DNA of 52,303 bases from contig JAPVVG010000119.1 of assembly GCA_028571455.1 (NCBI GenBank), positions 1 through 52,303 of the forward strand, given 5' to 3'. The DNA comes from Desulfobacteraceae bacterium. GTDB taxonomy: Bacteria > Desulfobacterota > Desulfobacteria > Desulfobacterales > ETH-SRB1. The translations under genes were made by a program, and so were the position numbers. The notes under the pieces were generated by a model. That model saw nothing but the letters and a program-made list of their open reading frames with translations, had not been told where the DNA came from and made no database searches. Shown piece by piece: positions 43,681 through 51,556 of the stretch (its first letter is position 1; each line of letters begins with the position of its first letter).

Positions 43681-43974
43681 CTAATTTGATTCTATCAATA
43701 CCTGTGTAAGTTTTTTACGTAAGGTCTCCAACCTCTTGGATTTAAAGGCCTTCCTGGTTTGCTCCAGTACATCTATGGTTTCCTTGACAGCCTCTTTCAG
43801 ACTAACTTCTTTATGATAACATGATGGCAAAAAGAGTTCTTTTATATTCCCGTCGCACAGCTTTTGTTCCAGAATAGCGGTCATAAGATGGCGATGAATG
43901 TCTATTTTCAGGTGCAGATCTTCAGCGCTTTTCTCAATAACATTTATCACATCTTCTTTATTGGCGCGTTTCAT
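43681..43974 (-). CDS. Hypothetical 97-residue helical protein
   Basis: The protein is mostly helical with charged heptads (EDVINVIEKSAEDLHLKIDI, KETIDVLEQTRKAFKSKRLE), with two cysteines and several His residues in the middle. No family is recognised. It lies between feoA2 and leader RNA 4 in the dtxR operon. A possible operator (TTAGA-GTTA-TCTAA) precedes it at 44002-44017. Confidence 0.6.
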   Translation of the reverse strand: MKRANKEDVINVIEKSAEDLHLKIDIHRHLMTAILEQKLCDGNIKELFLPSCYHKEVSLKEAVKETIDVLEQTRKAFKSKRLETLRKKLTQVLIESN

Positions 43975-43991
43975 AGGTTAGTATTACCTAT

Positions 43992-44028
43992 TTTGGTTAG
44001 AGTTATCTAATTCTCAAAAGAAAAAAAT
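43992..44028 (-). promoter_or_regulatory. Possible promoter/operator before 97-residue gene
   Basis: TTGAGA, 17 bp, AAAATA on the minus strand, with the inverted halves TTAGA/TCTAA between them. The half-sites resemble those at the other iron promoters. This suggests an internal promoter for the 97-residue gene and DUF2325. Confidence 0.35.
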
Positions 44029-44244
44029 TTATTCTACGATGATCTTTTCCGCCATTCCTCGGCCAATGGCCAGCCTGGAATCCTTTACCGCAATCATAAC
44101 AGGTCCTGAACCGCTCCGGTTTAAGATTTTAAGAGTTACCCCTGGCACAAGACCTATGCTATAAAGCTTTGACCTGACACCTCTCCCCCCTCTTATATCT
44201 ATAAGTGTAACCTCTTTCCCCTGATCAATCGTGCTCAGTACCAT
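44029..44244 (-). CDS. FeoA-domain protein linked to DtxR
   Basis: This encodes 71 residues, a single FeoA/SH3-like domain (VTLIDIRGGRGVRSKLYSIG, LVPGVTLKILNRSG, RLAIGRGMAEKIIV). It starts 4 bp after the dtxR stop. Some DtxR-family repressors carry this domain as a C-terminal fusion; here it is separate and may act with the repressor or with FeoB. Confidence 0.88.
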   Translation of the reverse strand: MVLSTIDQGKEVTLIDIRGGRGVRSKLYSIGLVPGVTLKILNRSGSGPVMIAVKDSRLAIGRGMAEKIIVE

Positions 44245-44248
44245 TATT

Positions 44249-44806
44249 TTATTTTTCTTCCCCCACCTTTTGCATAGTTTTTATCCTGACCTTGAACCCA
44301 CCTGCAAATTCTTTCATCCTGGCTAAACATTTATCCGGTTCCTGACCATGAAGCCGGTATTCATCAAAATATTTCAGCCAGTCCAACCCTACCCTCGGGC
44401 AAAATTGAATAAATTCCATAAACTCTATAAACCTGTCGAGCGTTGAGGCGCTGACAGCATGTTCCATTTTGCAGGCCTCTTCATCGGCTGTTTTAAAATC
44501 TATATTTAACATATCTGTCAAAAAGCTTCGTAAAGTATGATGTCTCCGATGTATTTCTTTGCCGACATCAAGCCCTTTTTTTGTCAGTTCCAGGTACTCA
44601 TATTTTTCGTAATCGATTAATTCCCTCTTGCTAAGGGTCTTGAGCATATTTGTAACCGTGGGCATCTTTACCCCAAGTCTTTTGGCAATATCCTTTACCC
44701 TGACAACCCTTTTTTCCTTACCCAGATTAAAAATAGCCTCCAGATAATCTTCCATAGCCGGTGTCAGAGGCTTTTTCAAGATATCATCTTTATTTTGCAT
44801 AAACAC
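44249..44806 (-). CDS. DtxR-family iron-dependent transcriptional repressor
   Basis: This encodes 185 residues. Winged helix: VRVKDIAKRLGVKMPTVTNM (recognition helix about residues 44-58), then dimer and metal domain. ACKMEHAVS places C112, E115 and H116 in the DtxR pattern (Cys-x2-Glu-His), which favours Fe2+ over the Glu-type site of MntR. Its own promoter has the same -35/17/-10 layout as the leader-linked operons, so it is the best candidate regulator of those sites. Confidence 0.88.
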   Translation of the reverse strand: MFMQNKDDILKKPLTPAMEDYLEAIFNLGKEKRVVRVKDIAKRLGVKMPTVTNMLKTLSKRELIDYEKYEYLELTKKGLDVGKEIHRRHHTLRSFLTDMLNIDFKTADEEACKMEHAVSASTLDRFIEFMEFIQFCPRVGLDWLKYFDEYRLHGQEPDKCLARMKEFAGGFKVRIKTMQKVGEEK

Positions 44807-44836
44807 CTTATTAGAAAGCCCAAACTATATTTTGTA

Positions 44837-44869
44837 AATCTAATTATCATTTGAAAATTTCCATGTCAA
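44837..44869 (-). promoter_or_regulatory. dtxR promoter
   Basis: TTGACA (44869-44864), 17 bp, TAATTA (44846-44841), with ATCTAATTATCATTT on the plus strand overlapping the -10, a half-match to the operator seen at 5714, 9030 and 37784. This suggests autoregulation. Confidence 0.5.
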
Positions 44870-45064
44870 GCTTTTTTATTGCTTTATAAAATGTAAGTTT
44901 TGAAGCTTGACATAAGCTCTAAAAAAGATAAGCTTAAAAAAGTGGGTTGCCTCATGTTTGTGCACCTTATCGAACCGGTTCCTGCCGAGGTTAAGATGAA
45001 AAAAACCCAACAACCACTCGACCACTCGACCACTCGACGAGGTCTGAACCTTTGGAGGATGATT

Positions 45065-45505
45065 ATGAAATCTTTAACAATATTTTGCAAATCCATAGAG
45101 GTAGGTTTGAAAACAGGTCCAGATATTTGCGATATTACAGATCAGATTAACAAGCTAACAAGGGAATCTAATATTGAAAACGGAACTCTTTGCGCCACAG
45201 TAATCGGCTCAACAGGATCGCTTACCACAATTGAGTTTGAACCTGGGGTTGTGGAAGACCTTAAAATGGCCATAAACAGGCTTGCTCCGCCTGATCTGGA
45301 ATATGAACATGAAAAGGCATGGCATGACGGTAACGGCCACAGTCATGTCCAGGCTGCCTTGCTCGGCCCTTCAATTACGCTGCCGATAAGAGATGGCTCT
45401 CTCAGGCTTGGGACCTGGCAGCAGTTAGTAGCAATCAACCACGACAACAAGCCCCGTGCCAGAAAAATTGAGGTGACAATTACAGGTATAGCCGGAAAAA
45501 TTTGA
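45065..45505 (+). CDS. yjbQ: YjbQ/UPF0047 family protein
   Basis: This encodes 146 residues from ATG 45065 (GGAGG 6 nt upstream). Motifs: GTLCATVIGSTGSLTTIE, WHDGNGHSHVQAALLGPSITLPI and GTWQQLVAINHDNKPRARKI, characteristic of the YjbQ/UPF0047 fold, some members of which show weak thiamin-phosphate synthase activity. It is transcribed towards the acyl-CoA synthetase gene, with stops 2 bp apart. Word repeats (CCACTCGACCACTCGAC) lie upstream. Confidence 0.88.
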   Translation: MKSLTIFCKSIEVGLKTGPDICDITDQINKLTRESNIENGTLCATVIGSTGSLTTIEFEPGVVEDLKMAINRLAPPDLEYEHEKAWHDGNGHSHVQAALLGPSITLPIRDGSLRLGTWQQLVAINHDNKPRARKIEVTITGIAGKI

Positions 45506-45507
45506 TC

Positions 45508-47067
45508 TTAAAAGATACAACCGAACTTTTTTCTCATCTTTGGCTTTTCTATCTTGCCGGTGGGGCTTCTTGGCACATCGTCGAAAAATATTTTCTTAGG
45601 CCTTTTATATCTTGGAAGCCCTTCACAAAATTTAAACACATCTTCTTCACTCATACTTACTGCGGGCTTGACTTTTATAACTGCCGCAACAACCTCTACC
45701 AGACGATCATCAGGCACGCCGATTACCCCGACATCATGAATCTTGTTATTATCCATTAAAAAGTTTTCGATCTCAACAGGGAAAATATTCTCGCCGCCCG
45801 ATATTATAACATCCTTTTTCCGATCAACCAGCCATATAAAGCCGTCATCATCCATGCGGGCAATATCCCCTGTAAGCAGCCATCCATCAATCAATGTTTC
45901 AGCCGTTGCTTCGGGATTTTTATAGTATTCCTTCATGACTCCTGGCCCTCTTACCATGAGCTCTCCTGATTCTCCTCTGGGCAAGCTTTTCATACTACTA
46001 TCAACAATCATGCATTCCCACTCAAACCCGGGAAGGCCTATTGCACCGACTTTATGGAGGTTTTGCATTCCCAGATGCACACACCCGGGGCCTGTGGTTT
46101 CTGTAAGGCCATAATTGGTGTCGTAATCATGATTAGGGAAAATCTTTTTCCATTTTTTAATAAGGCTTGGAGGAACAGGCTGAGCGCCTATATGCATTAA
46201 TCGCCATTGGTCAAGCTTATAGTCGCTTAAGTTTATATCGTTATTTTCAATGGCGACAAGTATATCGTATGCCCAGGGAACAAGGAGCCATACAATAGTT
46301 GCTCTTTCTTCGGAAATCGTTTCCAATATCCATTTTGGGCTAACCCCTTTCAGGATAACCGATTTTGCCCCGACAATAAAATTGCCGAACCAATGCATCT
46401 TTGCGCCTGTATGGTAAAGAGGAGGTATGCACAAAAAGTTATCTTTATGTGTCTGTCTATGATGATCGCGCTCAACTAAACAGGCAAATTCAAGATTTCT
46501 ATGAGTTAAAAGCACGGGCTTTGGCCTGCCGGTAGTCCCTGAAGTAAAATACAGCGCCGCGCCATCAGATGGTTTGATTTTAACCTTTGGATTTATAATA
46601 GAGCCTGATAAAAAAACATCTTCATATTGCCTGGCATAATCCGGGCGTTTATTATCTCTGCCGACAAATATATAGGCAGCAACTGTTTTGTCTAAATAGG
46701 CTTTAATTGCATTTATCCTGTCGATAAATTCCTCTCCAAAGATAAAAACCTTTGCTCCCGCGGTTTCGGCACAGATCATGATATCATCGGCTAACAGCCT
46801 GAAATTCAGCGGAACAGCCCAGGCGCCTGAACGAAGTATGCCAAAATAAACAGGAAGCCATTCAAGAGCGTTCATCATAAGCTGGATGACCTTGTCTTCC
46901 TTTTTAATCTCCATGGCGATCAGTGAATTGGCGATGCTGTTTGCCTGGCTGTTGAATTCATCCCAGGTAATCTGTCTGCGTATATTTTTAGCTGGCTCTC
47001 TTTCGATAAGAGCGATTTCCTCGCCATAATCAGCAGCGTTTTTTTCTAATATTTCAGTTATAAGCAT
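45508..47067 (-). CDS. AMP-forming acyl-CoA synthetase
   Basis: This encodes 519 residues from ATG 47067; the longer ORF runs through the dnaK terminator. ANL-superfamily motifs: LYFTSGTTGRPKPVLL (phosphate loop), YGLTETTGPGCVHLG, WLLTGDIARMDDDGFIWLVDRKKD and C-terminal PRSPTGKIEKPKMRKKF with the catalytic Lys. It activates a carboxylic acid, probably a fatty or aromatic acid, to its CoA ester. It directly follows a terminator, so it depends on readthrough or a weak local promoter. Confidence 0.9.
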   Translation of the reverse strand: MLITEILEKNAADYGEEIALIEREPAKNIRRQITWDEFNSQANSIANSLIAMEIKKEDKVIQLMMNALEWLPVYFGILRSGAWAVPLNFRLLADDIMICAETAGAKVFIFGEEFIDRINAIKAYLDKTVAAYIFVGRDNKRPDYARQYEDVFLSGSIINPKVKIKPSDGAALYFTSGTTGRPKPVLLTHRNLEFACLVERDHHRQTHKDNFLCIPPLYHTGAKMHWFGNFIVGAKSVILKGVSPKWILETISEERATIVWLLVPWAYDILVAIENNDINLSDYKLDQWRLMHIGAQPVPPSLIKKWKKIFPNHDYDTNYGLTETTGPGCVHLGMQNLHKVGAIGLPGFEWECMIVDSSMKSLPRGESGELMVRGPGVMKEYYKNPEATAETLIDGWLLTGDIARMDDDGFIWLVDRKKDVIISGGENIFPVEIENFLMDNNKIHDVGVIGVPDDRLVEVVAAVIKVKPAVSMSEEDVFKFCEGLPRYKRPKKIFFDDVPRSPTGKIEKPKMRKKFGCIF

Positions 47068-47073
47068 ATCTTT

Positions 47074-47112
47074 TAAAAAAAATCCCGCGGCGCGTATTGC
47101 GGGCGGGATTTT
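47074..47112 (-). terminator. Intrinsic terminator after dnaK
   Basis: On the minus strand, AAAATCCCGC and GCGGGATTTTTTTT form a 10-bp stem with a GC-rich loop followed by U residues. It ends grpE-dnaK transcription, 7 nt before the acyl-CoA synthetase start. Confidence 0.85.
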
Positions 47113-47131
47113 AAGCAACCTCTATTTTATA

Positions 47132-49060
47132 CTATTTTTTATCTTCGTCTTTTACTTCCTCGAAGTCGGCATCTACAACATCCTCGTCAGGAGTGGAAGG
47201 TCCGGGCTGAGCAGCGCCTTCCGCGCCAGGTTCAGCCTGCTGCTCCCCTTTCTGTGATGCCTGTTGATACATGGCTTCTGCCAGCTTATGGGAAGACTGT
47301 GTCAGCTCCTCGCTCAGGCGTTTGATTTCTTCCTTATCATCCCCTTCCATAGCCTTTTTAAGGCGGCTGATAATCTCATCAATTTTACCTTTAGTTGCAG
47401 TGTCTACCTTGTCTCCAAGGTCTTTCATAGATTTCTCGGTCGAATAAATCAGGCTATCGGCTGCATTGCGGGTTTCTACCAACTCCTTTTTCTTTTTGTC
47501 ATCCTCGGCATGAAGCTCTGCGTCTTTGACCAGTTTGTCTATCTCTTCCTTTGACAGGCCGGAAGAGGCCGTAATCTGAATCGACTGCTCCTTGCTGGTG
47601 GCTTGATCCTTTGCAGACACGTTAACAATGCCGTTTGCGTCTATGTCGAATGTTACCTCAATTTGGGGGATACCTCTCGGAGCAGGAGGTATGCCCACCA
47701 ATTCAAAACGTCCAAGTGTCTTATTGCCTGCCGCCATCTCACGTTCACCCTGGAGCACATGAATTGAAACAGCGGGCTGGCTGTCTGAGGCGGTTGAAAA
47801 AATCTGGCTTTTTTTTGTAGGAATGGTTATATTCTTTTCAATAAGCCTTGTCATAACTCCGCCCAGGGTTTCAATGCCCAGAGAAAGTGGTGTAACATCG
47901 AGAAGCAGAACATCCTTGACATCTCCTCTCAGGACACCTCCCTGAATAGCGGCGCCGACCGCGACAACTTCATCAGGATTAACCCCCTTGTGTGGTTCTT
48001 TGCCGAATATCTTTTTAACCCTTTCCTGAACAGCCGGCATGCGTGTCATGCCGCCAACCAGGATAACCTTATTTATGTCTTTGGTAGCCAGGCCTGAATC
48101 CTTGAGCGCAATACGGCACGGGTTTTCAAGTTTGTCTAACAAATTACTTGTCAGGGCTTCCAGCTTTGCCCTGGTTATCTTAATGTTAAGGTGCTTGGGG
48201 CCGCTGGCATCGGCAGTTATAAAGGGAAGATTAACATCTGTTTCCATAGATGTGGATAATTCCATCTTTGCCTTTTCAGCCGCTTCCTTAAGCCGTTGCA
48301 GGGCCATCTTGTCATTTCTGATATCAATTCCCTGATCTTTTTTAAATTCATCTGCCAGATAATCGATTAGCCTGAGATCGAAATCTTCCCCTCCAAGATG
48401 GGTATCGCCGCTTGTGGACTTTACTTCAAATACACCTTCGCCGATTTCAAGTATGGATATATCAAATGTCCCTCCACCAAGATCAAAAACAGCAATCTTT
48501 TCCTCTTTTTTCTTATCCAGGCCGTAAGCAAGAGACGCGGCAGTAGGCTCATTAATAATCCTTAAAACATTAAGACCGGCAACCTTTCCGGCATCTTTAG
48601 TAGCCTGACGCTGGCTGTCGTTAAAATAGGCCGGCACGGTGACTACCGCATCTGTAACCTTCTCGCCTAAATATTCCTCGGCTGTTTTCTTGAGATTTGC
48701 CAGTATAAAAGATGATATCTCCGCAGGGCTGTGAAGCTGGCCATGAATCCTTATGCGGATATCGCCATTGCTTGCCTGCTCCATCTTATAAGGAAGTATC
48801 TTCATATCATCCTGAACTATCGGTGATGCATACTTCCTGCCTATAAGTCGTTTAACAGCAAAAACCGTATTTTCAGGATTCGTGATAGCCTGCCTCTTTG
48901 CAATTTGACCGACCAACCTCTCCCCCTTGTCTGTTACCGCGACTATCGAAGGCGTTGTGCGGCCACCTTCGGGATTCGTAATTACCTTTGCTTTGGTTCC
49001 TTCCATTATGGCTACGCACGAATTTGTAGTGCCTAAATCGATTCCAATTATCTTGCCCAT
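47132..49060 (-). CDS. dnaK: Chaperone protein DnaK (Hsp70)
   Basis: This encodes 642 residues from ATG 49060 (GGAGG 7 nt upstream). [61 protein letters not shown], and a substrate domain ending in an acidic tail ([18 protein letters not shown]). It is the standard Hsp70, working with GrpE encoded just upstream. No dnaJ follows. Confidence 0.98.
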   Translation of the reverse strand: MGKIIGIDLGTTNSCVAIMEGTKAKVITNPEGGRTTPSIVAVTDKGERLVGQIAKRQAITNPENTVFAVKRLIGRKYASPIVQDDMKILPYKMEQASNGDIRIRIHGQLHSPAEISSFILANLKKTAEEYLGEKVTDAVVTVPAYFNDSQRQATKDAGKVAGLNVLRIINEPTAASLAYGLDKKKEEKIAVFDLGGGTFDISILEIGEGVFEVKSTSGDTHLGGEDFDLRLIDYLADEFKKDQGIDIRNDKMALQRLKEAAEKAKMELSTSMETDVNLPFITADASGPKHLNIKITRAKLEALTSNLLDKLENPCRIALKDSGLATKDINKVILVGGMTRMPAVQERVKKIFGKEPHKGVNPDEVVAVGAAIQGGVLRGDVKDVLLLDVTPLSLGIETLGGVMTRLIEKNITIPTKKSQIFSTASDSQPAVSIHVLQGEREMAAGNKTLGRFELVGIPPAPRGIPQIEVTFDIDANGIVNVSAKDQATSKEQSIQITASSGLSKEEIDKLVKDAELHAEDDKKKKELVETRNAADSLIYSTEKSMKDLGDKVDTATKGKIDEIISRLKKAMEGDDKEEIKRLSEELTQSSHKLAEAMYQQASQKGEQQAEPGAEGAAQPGPSTPDEDVVDADFEEVKDEDKK

Positions 49061-49084
49061 TATTTTCCTCCTCAATCTTGATGC

Positions 49085-49729
49085 TTAATCTATTTTATTA
49101 TCTTTATTTTCAATGTCTGTGCTTTTTTCATTATTTGATTTAACTTTTGGCATGGAAACTACAACCATAGCTGGTCGCAGCAGCCTGTCATGCATCATGT
49201 AACCCTTTTGAAGCTCATTCATAACGGTATGTTCAGTATAATCATCTGTCTCTTCAGTCATTACAGCCTGATGAAAATTGGGATCAAAATGCTTTTTCAA
49301 TGATTCGACCGGTTTTACGTTAAACTTTTCAAAAATTTTCAGTATCTCTTTAAGGGTTATATCAACCCCTTCCACCAAGCCGGAATTTGCCTGCTTAGCA
49401 TCGCTTGAAGAATTTATGGCACGCTCAAGATTATCAACCACTGAAAGCATCTCTTTAATTAAGGACTCATTTGCAAATTTCCTGAATTCATCCATTTCTC
49501 GATCTGACCGTTTTTTGTAATTTTCAAACTCGGCTGAAACCCTTAAAAGACGATCATACGTTTGCCTGGATTCCTCTTGCGCAGCCTTCAGTTCTGCTTC
49601 CATCTCCTTAATTAACTCATGGCCTTTTTTTTTATGCTTTTTCGCTGTGCCGGTTTTTTTTAACTCTTTTTTTGCTGAATCAACTTCTTTAGTTTCAACA
49701 TCTGTTTTTATTTTCTTTTCGTCAGTCAT
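49085..49729 (-). CDS. grpE: Nucleotide exchange factor GrpE
   Basis: This encodes 214 residues from ATG 49729. The Lys-rich N-terminus is followed by a long coiled coil (RLLRVSAEFENYKKRSDRE) and a C-terminal beta domain with NELQKGYMMHDRLLRPAMVVVS. It releases ADP from DnaK. It lies 24 bp before dnaK. No hrcA or CIRCE element is visible; the upstream region is instead occupied by a MITE (49753-49973). Confidence 0.96.
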   Translation of the reverse strand: MTDEKKIKTDVETKEVDSAKKELKKTGTAKKHKKKGHELIKEMEAELKAAQEESRQTYDRLLRVSAEFENYKKRSDREMDEFRKFANESLIKEMLSVVDNLERAINSSSDAKQANSGLVEGVDITLKEILKIFEKFNVKPVESLKKHFDPNFHQAVMTEETDDYTEHTVMNELQKGYMMHDRLLRPAMVVVSMPKVKSNNEKSTDIENKDNKID

Positions 49730-49752
49730 CAGCACGTATATGCTCCTGTTTT

Positions 49753-49973
49753 ATATGAGACCTTTGCAAAACACCCCCTTTTGCCCAATTGAGCGCTGAT
49801 GGTTAGCGCTGACGCTTCACTACGTGTCACTAAAGTGTCGGCGTCAGGCTCAAATTTTAAGCCTCGAAATACTCAATGTATTCCTACATTTAATCCGCCT
49901 GAGGCGGATCGCCTTCCTTGAACTTGAATCCGCCAAAGTACTCTGGCGGAAGCATTTTTCAAAGGTCTCATAT
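49753..49973. mobile_element. MITE family A, copy 1
   Basis: Perfect 14-bp inverted ends, ATATGAGACCTTTG and CAAAGGTCTCATAT, enclose 221 bp with no ORF. The interior matches copy 2 (51366-51556) in opposite orientation over most of its length, but carries two extra palindromes (CCGCCAGAGTACTTTGGCGG and ATCCGCCTCAGGCGGAT) where copy 2 has AT-rich stretches. It is inserted 24 bp upstream of grpE, where its heat-shock promoter would be expected. Confidence 0.75.
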
Positions 49974-50099
49974 GAAATATTTTAAGTTTTAAGCGTTAAG
50001 TTTGATGAATTCGAGTTTTTACGAATTCATCAAAATATTGTTTAAAAAAATAATACTATTTGGAATATTGTCAAGGCGGTAATTATACGTCTCGGAATT

Positions 50100-50240
50100 T
50101 CTATCCCCGCCTCTGGCGGGGCGGAAAATTCTTACGACTTTAGTCGAGTAGTTAAATAGTCGAGTTGTCGAGTTGTAAGAGTCCTTGAACCACTCGACTA
50201 CTTGACTACTCGACCAATTGTGAGCGAAGCGAACTAAGTT
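50100..50240. repeat. GACTACTCGAC word repeat
   Basis: Repeated GTCGAGTAG and CTACTCGAC words form imperfect direct and inverted repeats. A 100-codon minus-strand ORF crossing this stretch is made of repeat DNA and is not accepted. Confidence 0.7.
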
Positions 50241-50329
50241 CAAGGATAGGGTTAGAGGCATGACATTTTTAAAATGGTTGCGCACCCCCTGTCGAATCTT
50301 TTTCAGAAAAATATAAGCCAAGAAATTGA

Positions 50330-50527
50330 CCGGGATCGATCCGCGACACAGACCGCATCGCTTATCGCTGCTTCCTTCCGGACCTGACGAGGTTCGCGAC
50401 CGTCTGTTGCGCGGCGTCCGATCAGGATGACCTACAATTTTTCGGAATAAAAACCCTTTAGAGGGAATTCAGCCCCGCATAAAGCGGATTTCGGGAAAAG
50501 GGCACCGCTAGCTCCCCGCCTAGCACA
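50330..50527 (-). ncRNA. ffs: Signal recognition particle RNA (long bacterial form)
   Basis: The minus strand contains the universal SRP core CAGGTCCGGAAGGAAGCAGC (about 50365-50386), which binds Ffh, within complementary arms. Upstream of the core lies the conserved 5' block TGCTAGGCGGGGAGCTAGCG and CCGAAATCCGCT ... GCGGGGCTGAATTCCC, as in long SRP RNAs of many non-enteric bacteria. Total length is about 200 nt. It guides membrane and secreted proteins to the translocon. End positions are approximate. Confidence 0.9.
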
Positions 50528-50531
50528 ACCA

Positions 50532-50566
50532 TATATTATTTATAAGACATAACTTTATTTTTTCAA
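50532..50566 (-). promoter_or_regulatory. SRP RNA promoter
   Basis: TTGAAA, 16 bp, TATAAA on the minus strand lies just upstream of the SRP RNA 5' block, a normal sigma-70-type pattern for a stable RNA. Confidence 0.5.
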
Positions 50567-50624
50567 GAGAAAAAACAACTTTTCGTGTTTCTTGACTTTT
50601 TACGAAACCATCAAGTATATTCTA

Positions 50625-50945
50625 AAGTGATCGGTTCCAAGTTCAGGGTTCACGGGTCAGAGTTCAGGGTTGACAACCTTTGAACCTATGAACCTTGAAC
50701 GGTGAACTTTCTTTATTGAGGCATTATCCTATTATTAACAGCAAGTTAGGGCTCTTCAACCGGAAACCCCGCCGCAGGCGGGGCTCAACCCAGGTATATG
50801 TATTATAGTTTTATTTAAATTATTTCTTGCTGATTGCCGCAAAATCTTTAATAATAAATATATCGCACCTTCGGTGCGGACTTGTAGCGCAGAGCTTTAG
50901 CTCTGCGATCATGTTGCAGGGCTGAAGCCCCGCCCTACGTTTGAA
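50625..50945. repeat. Word repeat and REP-like hairpin array
   Basis: GTTCAGGGTTC-type words at 50636-50715 are followed by small palindromes: CCCCGCCGCAGGCGGGG (50766), CGCACCTTCGGTGCG (50864), CGCAGAGCTTTAGCTCTGCG (50888) and GGGCTGAAGCCC (50919). This is typical intergenic REP-like DNA. No gene is found here. Confidence 0.75.
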
Positions 50946-50972
50946 AAAAGGAAATTTCTATACTATAAATTT

Positions 50973-51362
50973 ATGATACAAAAATTTTTGATACCGATAT
51001 TATTAGCCTGTTGCCTTATAACCACCGGCTGTGCATTCTTTGTTGCCGGAGCCGGCACCGGTGCGGCAGTTTACACTTATAAATGCGGCGAATTAAAAAA
51101 ATCGTATCAGGCATCTCTTGACAAAACAATCATTGCGACCGCCGCTGCTTTAAAAAGGCTTAAAATAACTATTACAGAAAAAACACCGGTCGGTATTACC
51201 GCAACAATGAAAGGCAAATGCTCCGACAAAACATCGGTTAAAATAAAAATTACAATGATAACAAACAGGATTACCGAGGTTTCCGTCCGTTCCGGCATTG
51301 TAGGAGTATGGAGTAAAAAGAAATCCGAGTTGATTCATGCCAGCATCGCTCAAAGGCTATAA
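50973..51362 (+). CDS. DUF3568-family lipoprotein
   Basis: This encodes 129 residues: lipoprotein signal with lipobox LITTGC, mature protein beginning CAFFVAGAGTGAAVYTYKCG, then the DUF3568 domain (YQASLDKTIIATAAALKRLK ... SVKIKITMITNRITEVSVR). It is probably outer- or inner-membrane-anchored in the periplasm. Function unknown. No good ribosome site is present close to ATG 50973. A MITE follows its stop directly. Confidence 0.8.
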   Translation: MIQKFLIPILLACCLITTGCAFFVAGAGTGAAVYTYKCGELKKSYQASLDKTIIATAAALKRLKITITEKTPVGITATMKGKCSDKTSVKIKITMITNRITEVSVRSGIVGVWSKKKSELIHASIAQRL

Positions 51363-51365
51363 TAA

Positions 51366-51556
51366 GGAGACCTTTGAAAAATGCTCAATTTTGTTCAAGT
51401 TCAAGGAAGGCGAAAATTTTAAATGTAGGAATACATTGAGTATTTCGAGGCTTAAAATTTGAGCCTGACGCCGACACGAAGTGACACGTAGTGAAGCGTC
51501 AGCGCTAACCATCAGCGCTAAATTGGACAAAAGGGGGTGTTTTGCAAAGGTCTCAT
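51366..51556. mobile_element. MITE family A, copy 2
   Basis: The ends GGAGACCTTTG and CAAAGGTCTC enclose 191 bp matching copy 1 in inverse orientation. The right end runs into tilS: AAAGGGGGTG followed by TTG in the terminal repeat is the best upstream start signal for that gene. Confidence 0.75.

Noticed and set aside
49736-49760. CIRCE element upstream of grpE
   Set aside because: No TTAGCACTC-N9-GAGTGCTAA-like inverted repeat is visible; the region is taken up by a MITE end.
50019-50321. 100-codon minus-strand ORF near SRP RNA
   Set aside because: It is mainly translated GACTACTCGAC word repeats; no start signal or family.
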